Origin: Lentimicrobiaceae bacterium
GTDB taxonomy: Bacteria > Bacteroidota > Bacteroidia > Bacteroidales > SKPS01
DNA length: 5,126 nucleotides
Reading direction: 5' to 3'
Assembly (NCBI GenBank): GCA_007119395.1
Contig: SKPS01000236.1
Span: 1 to 5,126 of the forward strand
The translations under genes and the position numbers were made by a program. The notes beneath the pieces were generated by a model that saw only the letters and a program-made list of their open reading frames with translations, was not told the DNA's origin and made no database searches. Shown one piece after another: positions 1-5,126 of the stretch (position 1 is its first letter; the number at the start of each line of letters is the position of its first letter).

Positions 1-6
1 AAAAAA

Positions 7-1155
7 ATGTATAAAAAAATGAAGAACAACACAATGATTAAATCAGTCATCATGCTCCTGATTTCGGGCATGGTAGTATTTTTCGCATCTTGTGGTGGTG
101 GTACAGCTACATCCGAAGATGACCGTCCTGACGTAGACCTGATTGGTGCAGGCGCATCCTTTCCTGCTCCATTGGTAACCGCGATGGCGGATGAGTACCG
201 GGACCACACAAATGGTCGTGTAACCCTTAACTATCAGTCAATCGGTTCGGGTGGTGGAATTCGTCAGTTTGGCGAGCAGACCATTATGTTTGGTATGACC
301 GAAGCGTTCCTTAACGACGAAGTGATGGCTGAGATTCAGCAGTCAACAGGTGGTAAAGCTTTCAACCTGCCGATTACGCTGGCCGATGTAGTGGCTACCT
401 ATAACCTGCCCGGCATCGGGAAGGGATTGATTTTCACCGGCGAATTGCTGGTAGACATCTACATGGGTCGTATCACCAACTGGAACAACCCCAGAATTGC
501 TGAGCTGAATCCGGGAGTAAACTTCCCTTCATTGCCTATCACCGTAGTTCACCGTAGCGACGGATCGGGTACAACCAATATCTGGACCAGCTACCTGACC
601 CGTATCTCTCCTGAGTGGGGCGAGCGTGTTGGATATGGTACCAGTGTGAGCTGGCCGGTAGGTGTTGGTGGCAATGGCAACGAAGGTGTAGCCGGCGCTG
701 TAATGAACAGTCCGGGTGCCATCGGATACAACAGCTTTGCCTACGCTCTCATCAACAACATGTCGTACGCTTCAATCATCAACTCATCAGGCAACACCAT
801 CGTGCCCAGCTTTGCTGCCACCTCTGAGGCTGCCAACATTGACCTGCCGGAAGATACACGTATCCTCTTCACAAACACACCTGCACCGCAGGGTTATCCC
901 ATCGCCGGTTTTGCCTGGATGTTGATCCACGAAAACCTTGATAAAAACAACGCCATCAGCAACCGTGATGAGGCGCTTGATCTCGTTGAGTTTACCATCT
1001 GGGCCATCACTGACGGACAGAAGCTTTCCGAAGACCTCGGTTATGCCCGCCTGCCACAGGCTGCCGTTGACCGCGCTGTTGCCATGATCAAGCAGATCAA
1101 ATGGCAGGGTGAAAAGATTGGTGAAGCACTGCTCAAGGACCACAACCTGCTTTAG
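7..1155 (+). CDS. pstS: Phosphate-binding lipoprotein PstS of the Pst ABC transporter
   Basis: High-affinity phosphate receptor that hands phosphate to the PstCA channel. Residues 1-29 form a lipoprotein signal peptide: Lys-rich start, hydrophobic core at about 13-26, lipobox FASC with Cys29. The mature part shows PstS-family blocks in order: GAGASFPAP (47-55), YQSIGSGGG (76-84), FGMTEAFL (95-102), YNLPGI (132-137), RSDGSGTT (183-190), WPVGVGGNGNEG (216-227) and PGAIGY (236-241). Phosphate-loop residues Arg183, Asp185, Ser187, Gly188 and Thr189 are kept. Glu99 replaces the Asp that hydrogen-bonds phosphate in E. coli PstS (Asp56). The length of 382 residues is slightly above the E. coli precursor. 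In-frame ATGs at 7, 19 and 34 are all possible starts, each leaving a usable signal peptide; the frame is also open back to base 1, so an earlier start is not excluded. Arg codons are strongly biased to CGT (9 of 13), as in highly expressed genes. Family assignment is certain; the exact start is not. Confidence 0.96.
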   Translation: MYKKMKNNTMIKSVIMLLISGMVVFFASCGGGTATSEDDRPDVDLIGAGASFPAPLVTAMADEYRDHTNGRVTLNYQSIGSGGGIRQFGEQTIMFGMTEAFLNDEVMAEIQQSTGGKAFNLPITLADVVATYNLPGIGKGLIFTGELLVDIYMGRITNWNNPRIAELNPGVNFPSLPITVVHRSDGSGTTNIWTSYLTRISPEWGERVGYGTSVSWPVGVGGNGNEGVAGAVMNSPGAIGYNSFAYALINNMSYASIINSSGNTIVPSFAATSEAANIDLPEDTRILFTNTPAPQGYPIAGFAWMLIHENLDKNNAISNRDEALDLVEFTIWAITDGQKLSEDLGYARLPQAAVDRAVAMIKQIKWQGEKIGEALLKDHNLL

Positions 1156-1176
1156 TTCATAGTAATTATCTGTTGT

Positions 1177-1213
1177 AAGGATGGAACGGGAGGCATCCCT
1201 TCCATCCTTTTTT
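1177..1213 (+). terminator. Intrinsic terminator or attenuator between pstS and pstC
   Basis: A perfect 10-bp stem (AAGGATGGAA at 1177-1186 with TTCCATCCTT at 1200-1209) continues, after a one-base bulge (C1187), into GGG/CCC closing a six-base loop (1191-1196). Six Ts follow the GC-rich stem at 1208-1213, two of which can also pair with the leading AA. It begins 21 bases after the pstS stop, and pstC starts 28 bases after its end. No promoter is visible between it and pstC, so it probably acts as a partial terminator that stabilises the pstS message and keeps pstC, pstA, pstB and phoU at a lower level. Read-through is inferred. Confidence 0.85.
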
Positions 1214-1241
1214 AAAGGTGGAAACTACACAAACAGTGATC

Positions 1242-2237
1242 ATGGACAACAAAAATCAGAAAGCTTCCCGCAACATCTCTTCGATCCCGCTCAAGGCGAT
1301 CTATCGCTGGCTCGGCGACAGGATTTTTCTGGTGGTGGCGTTCTTTCTGGGGCTCAGTATTATCTTGCTTGCTTTGGGAATGGCGTTGGTATTATACCAG
1401 GAGGGGAGTCTCTCGTTTAAAGAGTTTGGTTTCTTTGGTTTTATGCGTGGCAGCACCTGGGATCCCGGTGTGACGCTCACCTTTGGAGCGTTGCCTTTTA
1501 TTTTCGGAACGGTGGTAACCAGTGTGTTCGCTTTGGCGATCGCTTTCTTTCCCGCTTTGGCCATTGCCATTTTTCTGGCCGAGTATGCACCCCGTTGGAT
1601 TGGGGGTGTCATTGAGAACCTGGTGAACCTGATTGCGGCCATCCCCAGTGTGGTGGTGGGCATCTGGGGCATCTTTGTGTTTGCTCCCTGGATGCGCGAA
1701 AAGGTGTACATGCCGCTGTGGTCATGGTCGTCGGAGAATGCACCGGCGCTGGAGCCCATCCTGGGCAATCCGATTGGCTACGGTATGACCACCGCCACCA
1801 TTATTCTGGCACTGATGATTATTCCGTTTATCACCGCTTTGGCCAAAGATGCGATGCGTCAGGTGCCAAAAGAGCAGCGCGAAGCCGCTTATGGATTGGG
1901 TGCCACACGATGGGAAGTGATCAGAATGGCCGTGATACCCTACGCCAGAGGTGGCATTATGGCAGGTGCCATTCTCGCACTCGGAAGAGCCATCGGTGAA
2001 ACCATGGCCGTGGCCATGCTTATCGGTAACAAAAACACCTTCCCCTTCTCTATCTTCGGCCCCGCAGCAACCATGCCCTCAGTGATCATCAATGAATTCC
2101 GTGAAGCGGTAGGTAACCTGCACCTCTCAAGCCTGATGGCAATAGGATTTATACTCTTTATCATCTCGCTGGCAGTGAACCTGCTGGCAGCATATATCAC
2201 CCGAAAAATCTCCATCACCGGTGGAAAGATCCTGTAA
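1242..2237 (+). CDS. pstC: Phosphate ABC transporter permease PstC
   Basis: One of the two inner-membrane subunits forming the phosphate channel with PstA. Counting from the ATG at 1242 (331 residues), six hydrophobic segments lie at about 28-52, 87-113, 127-151, 180-201, 234-261 and 298-319. The cytoplasmic EAA loop that docks on PstB begins at Glu214 (EAAYGLGATRWE) and runs into IPYARGGIMAG. It is followed by LGRAIGETMAV, where Arg249 and Glu253 match the charged residues in the E. coli PstC channel helix; this block is typical of PstC. IPSVVVGIWG (134-143) is another family block. An in-frame GTG at 1218 would add eight residues but lies only 4 bases past the terminator T-run, and a GTG at 1236 is also possible. 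ATG 1242 is preferred, although the best Shine-Dalgarno-like run (AAAGGTGG, 1214-1221) lies 20 bases upstream. pstA follows after 66 bases. Confidence 0.95.
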   Translation: MDNKNQKASRNISSIPLKAIYRWLGDRIFLVVAFFLGLSIILLALGMALVLYQEGSLSFKEFGFFGFMRGSTWDPGVTLTFGALPFIFGTVVTSVFALAIAFFPALAIAIFLAEYAPRWIGGVIENLVNLIAAIPSVVVGIWGIFVFAPWMREKVYMPLWSWSSENAPALEPILGNPIGYGMTTATIILALMIIPFITALAKDAMRQVPKEQREAAYGLGATRWEVIRMAVIPYARGGIMAGAILALGRAIGETMAVAMLIGNKNTFPFSIFGPAATMPSVIINEFREAVGNLHLSSLMAIGFILFIISLAVNLLAAYITRKISITGGKIL

Positions 2238-2303
2238 CAAAAATCTCTGATCAATACACATGTATACATACCGATAGAACACGCGAAGAAAGAATAAAAT
2301 GTT

Positions 2304-3176
2304 ATGATTCAAGGAACCAAATCGATAAACAGACGACGCATTAACGACAGGATCATGTTTGGCCTGTTGGTGTTGAGCACCGTGGTGGTGATGACCCCGT
2401 TGTTGATCATCATCGGCTATGTTGTGATCAACGGTTTCAACGCCCTGAGCATTGATTTTTTCACCCAGGAGCTGGGATCGCCGGCCCGTGCCATGCAGGG
2501 GAGGCCCACCGGTTTAATGCACACCATGCTGGGCACCATTGTAGTGGACTTTATGGCGCTGATCATTGCCGTGCCGATCGGGATTGGTGCAGGCATTATG
2601 CTCTCTGAATACCCTGACCACAAGCTGAATCCTGTTTTACGCATCATGAACGACACCTTGAACGGTATGCCTGCCATCCTGAAAGGGATGTTGGCTTTCG
2701 TACTGGTGGTGAAGCCTATGGGCACCTTCTCGGGGCTTGCTGGTGGGGTGGCGTTGGCGTTTGTGATGATACCCATTGTGGCGCGTACTACTGAAAGTGC
2801 CCTGATGGCCATACCATGGGCAATCAGAGAAGCAGGCCTTGCCATCGGGCTGCCCCGGTGGAGAGTGGTGCTCTCTACCGTGATGCCCGCCGCCAAAACA
2901 GGACTCGTAACCGGAGTGCTCATCGCCTTCGCCAGAGCTGCAGGCGAAGCCGCTCCACTCGTGTTTACCTCCTTCGGAAACAACTATATGCCACGAAACT
3001 GGACAGGCATGATCTGGGGACCGGTTGACACACTGCCACAACGACTCTACAGCCTCGCCATCAGCCCCTACAAAGAGTGGCACACCATGGGATGGGCCGC
3101 AGGGATTGTTCTGCTTACCTTTGTTATCATTCTCTTTGTTGCAGCACGATTGTTAACACGTAAAAAAAATAGCTGA
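2304..3176 (+). CDS. pstA: Phosphate ABC transporter permease PstA
   Basis: Second channel subunit, partner of PstC in the inner membrane. At 290 residues it is close to the E. coli PstA length. Six hydrophobic segments are seen at about 17-42, 75-100, 124-137, 142-160, 197-222 and 262-283. The EAA loop begins at Glu176 (EAGLAIGLPRWR) with the conserved Gly182, and contacts PstB. It leads to FARAAGEAAPLVFT (209-222), the PstA counterpart of the PstC channel helix, with Arg211 and Glu215; the APL(V/L)FT ending is characteristic of PstA. LNGMPAILKG (119-128) corresponds to the family block usually read as L-x-G-x-P-S/A-I. The start ATG has a purine-rich stretch (GAAGAAAG, 2285-2292) about 11 bases upstream but no clear Shine-Dalgarno. 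The gene ends 5 bases before pstB, so the two are probably translationally coupled. Confidence 0.95.
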   Translation: MIQGTKSINRRRINDRIMFGLLVLSTVVVMTPLLIIIGYVVINGFNALSIDFFTQELGSPARAMQGRPTGLMHTMLGTIVVDFMALIIAVPIGIGAGIMLSEYPDHKLNPVLRIMNDTLNGMPAILKGMLAFVLVVKPMGTFSGLAGGVALAFVMIPIVARTTESALMAIPWAIREAGLAIGLPRWRVVLSTVMPAAKTGLVTGVLIAFARAAGEAAPLVFTSFGNNYMPRNWTGMIWGPVDTLPQRLYSLAISPYKEWHTMGWAAGIVLLTFVIILFVAARLLTRKKNS

Positions 3177-3181
3177 TCACG

Positions 3182-4033
3182 ATGAACTTCATCACAAACA
3201 TCAAAAAAAACAAAAAAGAGCCCACGGAAAAAACCTCAACCTCGGCCATCGCCGGTGGTGAAGGGGTTCACCCGCATGACGTAAGGATGGAAACGAAAAA
3301 CCTTTCCGTGATGTATGGTAAAACCGTTGGAGTAAAGAATGTCTCCCTGCCCGTTTATAACGAAAAGGTTACTGCCTTTATCGGCCCTTCGGGGTGCGGG
3401 AAGACCACCTTCCTCAGGGCGTTAAACAGAATGCATGACCTCACACGTGAAGCGGTGGTGACAGGGGAGGTGTTGCTCGATGGATTGGATATCTATGCCC
3501 CGAAAGTGAACCCGGTCACCATCCGGAGGAAAATCGGAATGGTGTTTCAGAAACCCACCCCTTTCCCCACTATGTCGATCTATAACAATGTGGTGGCCGG
3601 ACTGAAACTGGTTGGAATCAGAGACCGTAAGCTGTTGGACGAGGTGTGCGAAAAAGCACTGCAGCAGGCAGCGCTCTGGAACGAAGTGAAAGACCGCTTG
3701 AACACCCCGGGGGGGAGCCTCTCCGGCGGACAGCAACAGCGGCTCTCCATTGCACGTGCCCTCGCCATTGAACCCGAAGTGCTGCTCATGGATGAACCCA
3801 CCAGCTCCCTCGATCCTCTCTCGTCAGCAAAAATTGAAGAGCTCATCCATGACCTTAAAACAAAATATGCCATCGCCATCGTGACACACAATATGCAACA
3901 AGCCGCCAGAGTAAGCGACTATACCGCTTTCTTCTATGTAGGAAACCTGGTGGAGTTTGATGAAACAAAAAAGATCTTTACCAACCCAAGCAACGAACAG
4001 ACTGAAAACTATATCAGTGGAAAATTCGGTTAA
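3182..4033 (+). CDS. pstB: Phosphate ABC transporter ATP-binding protein PstB
   Basis: Cytoplasmic ATPase that powers phosphate import through PstCA. All ABC motifs are present and intact: Walker A GPSGCGKTT (68-76), Q-loop Gln123 in VFQKPTPFP, signature LSGGQ (180-184), Walker B LLMDEP (201-206), D-loop SSLD (208-211) and H-loop His236. ALNRMHDL (80-87), the FQKPTPFP block and the C-terminal NYISGKFG are PstB-specific. The 283 residues exceed the E. coli PstB length of 257, because about 35 residues precede the first ABC strand (METKNLSVMYG, from 36). This extension is Lys-rich early (KKNKKEPTEK) and then Gly/His-containing. ATG 3182 is chosen because it lies 5 bases after the pstA stop and the whole extension is open; an internal ATG at 3287 (Met36) would give a canonical-length protein but has AAGG immediately abutting it, too close to act. 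The coding start contains A8 and A6 tracts. Confidence 0.96.
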   Translation: MNFITNIKKNKKEPTEKTSTSAIAGGEGVHPHDVRMETKNLSVMYGKTVGVKNVSLPVYNEKVTAFIGPSGCGKTTFLRALNRMHDLTREAVVTGEVLLDGLDIYAPKVNPVTIRRKIGMVFQKPTPFPTMSIYNNVVAGLKLVGIRDRKLLDEVCEKALQQAALWNEVKDRLNTPGGSLSGGQQQRLSIARALAIEPEVLLMDEPTSSLDPLSSAKIEELIHDLKTKYAIAIVTHNMQQAARVSDYTAFFYVGNLVEFDETKKIFTNPSNEQTENYISGKFG

Positions 4034-4090
4034 TCGTTGTCGCAAACGGTTGCAAAGAATTTTTCCGGCGATTCACTAACGCATAACGAG

Positions 4091-4837
4091 ATGACAGCAA
4101 TAGAGAAAGAATTAGAAAACATCAAAGAGCTCACGGTAGGGATGATGGAGCTGGTAAAGGAACAGTTAAAGCGCAGTTGCAACGCTTTGATGCAACACGA
4201 TACCCGACTTGCCAGCGACATATTGCGCTATGAGCTTAGGGTGAACGAGTTGGAACTCACTATTGAGAAAGCTTGTGAACAAGTAATCGCGCTGCACCAG
4301 CCGGTCGCCACTGAGCTGCGCTTTATCCTGGCCGTCTTTAAAGCGGTTTCTGAACTGGAACGGCTCGCAGACCATGTAGAGGGCATCGCCAGGGTGCTGC
4401 TCGACAAAGAGGTTCCGTTTAATCCCGAGACACTCGCACAACTCGAAACAGAAGCGATGTACTCCGAATCGGAACAGATGTTTGATGACATCATCAACTC
4501 ACTCAATGACCAGGACACCGATCTGGCGCGTACTGTCTTTAAAAGAGATAAGTTCCTGAACAAGACATTCAAACGTTCAACCCAAAATATTCTGGAACAA
4601 TTAAGAGACACAAGTGATGGAACCACCGACAGCAGTGAGCTGTTGCGGCTGTTTCAGGTGTTGTACCGCCTTGAACGAATAGGGGACCTGTTAACCAATG
4701 TGGCTGAGCTCATCATCTTCTACCTGGAGGCGGTGGTCATCAAACACAAAAAGAAACGGAAACGGGTTGAAAAGAAAATCGCAGAGATCAGCCACAACCA
4801 TGATGAGGACGGCGCTGAGCAAAACCCAAAAGATTAG
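4091..4837 (+). CDS. phoU: Phosphate signalling regulator PhoU
   Basis: Cytoplasmic regulator that works with PstSCAB and the sensor PhoR to hold down the phosphate-starvation response when phosphate is plentiful. The 248 residues form two three-helix repeats. Repeat one contains ALHQPVATELRFILAVFKAV (67-86) and the metal-binding ExxxD signature Glu90-Asp94 (ELERLADH). Repeat two contains VLYRLERIGDLLTNVAE, with Glu195-Asp199 as the second ExxxD. The family core ends at about residue 219 (YLEAVVIKH). A further 30 residues follow, with a basic cluster KHKKKRKR (218-225) and then a His/acidic tail, both beyond the usual PhoU end. ATG 4091 is chosen because MTAIEKELENIKEL is the usual PhoU beginning. 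A TTG at 4037 is in frame but would add 18 residues unlike the family. The gene lies 57 bases after pstB, with no clear Shine-Dalgarno, promoter or terminator in the gap, so it is most likely co-transcribed with it. Confidence 0.93.
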   Translation: MTAIEKELENIKELTVGMMELVKEQLKRSCNALMQHDTRLASDILRYELRVNELELTIEKACEQVIALHQPVATELRFILAVFKAVSELERLADHVEGIARVLLDKEVPFNPETLAQLETEAMYSESEQMFDDIINSLNDQDTDLARTVFKRDKFLNKTFKRSTQNILEQLRDTSDGTTDSSELLRLFQVLYRLERIGDLLTNVAELIIFYLEAVVIKHKKKRKRVEKKIAEISHNHDEDGAEQNPKD

Positions 4838-4900
4838 GTGCGCCTTGAGAAGAGATTCGCCTTCAGGGCATTGAACAAATAAATGAGGTTTTTGTAGATA

Positions 4901-4936
4901 ATGATGATCAAAGAAAAAAAAATATCCAGGCCATGA
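4901..4936 (+). other. Possible 11-codon leader ORF overlapping the next gene's start
   Basis: ATG ATG at 4901 opens a short frame (MMIKEKKISRP, then TGA at 4934-4936). Its stop overlaps the ATG at 4933 as ATGA, the arrangement seen in translationally coupled genes. A GAGG run at 4885-4888 lies about 12 bases upstream. An A9 tract (4914-4922) sits inside it. It may be a coupling peptide, or the remnant of a longer N-terminus for the following gene if the A-tract length differs. A short frame like this can also arise by chance. Confidence 0.2.
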
Positions 4937-5126
4937 ACCAGAGAAAAGTGGAGGATCTGCATGCCATCAAAGAGCGCTTTGACAGTTGTACGCTTGCCGT
5001 AATCAAACAGTTAAAGCTGCTGGAGAGCGTGTTGATGACGGAGCCCTATAAGCTTACCGACCAGCAATATAACCAATTGCTGAAACAGGAAGAGCTGATT
5101 GACGACCATGAGCTCTATATCAGTGA
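4933..5126 (+). CDS. Second PhoU-like protein, 5' part only (cut by the window end)
   Basis: An open frame with no stop before the last base, giving 64 complete codons from the only in-frame ATG (4933). The visible protein is all-helical in character and charged. Helix 1 is about 5-35 (EDLHAIKERF...LKLLESVLM) and helix 2 about 43-64 (DQQYNQLLKQEELIDDHELYIS). It lines up with the start of the PhoU encoded just upstream: Glu53, Ile56, Asp57, Asp58, Glu60, Leu61 and Ile63 correspond to Glu48, Val51, Asn52, Glu53, Glu55, Leu56 and Ile58 there. The diagnostic ExxxD metal motifs would lie beyond the window, so membership in the PhoU family is likely but unproven. The same frame stays open upstream to 4849 without a standard start codon, so a longer product or an upstream non-ATG start is possible. 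Its position 95 bases after phoU on the same strand suggests co-transcription. It could be a PhoU paralogue or another helical phosphate-related regulator. Confidence 0.6.
   Translation, partial: MNQRKVEDLHAIKERFDSCTLAVIKQLKLLESVLMTEPYKLTDQQYNQLLKQEELIDDHELYIS

Noticed and set aside
285..292. TATGTTTG, which matches the Bacteroidota -7 promoter element TAnnTTTG, with TTTG at 268-271
   Set aside because: It lies inside pstS, and the gap of 13 bases between the elements is too short for the usual spacing of about 19-21.
1218..1241. Upstream GTG start for pstC adding eight residues
   Set aside because: It begins 4 bases after the terminator T-run, has no ribosome binding site ahead of it, and the added residues are not a family feature.
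1301..1768. A 155-codon open frame on the minus strand opposite pstC
   Set aside because: Mirror frame of a clear permease gene with no family features; best explained as a by-product of codon bias.
2260..2269. Ten-base perfect palindrome ATGTATACAT in the pstC-pstA gap
   Set aside because: It is AT-rich, has no loop or T-run, is not repeated elsewhere in the window and does not extend further; chance occurrence or a weak operator cannot be told apart.
2417..2983. A 188-codon open frame on the minus strand opposite pstA
   Set aside because: It lies wholly antisense to a convincing permease gene, has low-complexity Ala/Ser/Thr/Met composition typical of reversed membrane-protein codons, and shows no recognisable domain.
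4037..4090. TTG start for phoU adding 18 residues
   Set aside because: The added residues do not resemble PhoU, while ATG 4091 gives the standard N-terminus.
4842..4869. Imperfect hairpin after phoU (GCCTTGA with TCAGGGC)
   Set aside because: Seven pairs including one G-T, a 14-base loop and no following T-run; not a credible terminator.

Overview
This window holds a phosphate-specific transport (pst) operon with all genes on the + strand: pstS, pstC, pstA, pstB and phoU, followed by the start of what looks like a second phoU-type gene cut by the window end. The organism is most likely a member of the Bacteroidota. The evidence is a lipid-anchored PstS with a short FASC lipobox and an acidic stretch soon after the cysteine, A-rich start regions with poor Shine-Dalgarno sequences, and a moderate base composition. 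The lineage is inferred from gene character alone; no marker gene is present.

Layout: pstS (7-1155) encodes the phosphate-binding lipoprotein. It may begin slightly upstream, since only six bases precede the first ATG and they stay in frame. Its stop is followed by a strong stem-loop with a six-T tail (1177-1213), which should terminate part of the transcripts before pstC. pstC (1242-2237) and pstA (2304-3176) encode the two six-helix permeases. pstB (3182-4033) begins 5 bases after pstA and encodes the ATPase. phoU (4091-4837) encodes the regulator that couples Pst to the PhoR/PhoB phosphate response. The last 290 bases hold a 95-base gap and an open-ended ORF (4933-5126) whose 64 visible residues resemble the first two helices of PhoU.

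Together the genes form one functional unit. PstS captures phosphate outside the inner membrane, PstC and PstA form the channel, PstB drives it with ATP, and PhoU reports transporter status. The Pho regulatory genes and the operon promoter are not in the window; the promoter would lie left of base 1.

This is a well-known system, not a new one. The points worth a second look are the intergenic terminator, a Glu in place of the usual phosphate-contacting Asp in PstS, the Lys-rich N-terminal extension of PstB, the charged tail of PhoU, and the tandem PhoU-like gene with an unusual A9 tract and ATGA overlap at its start.
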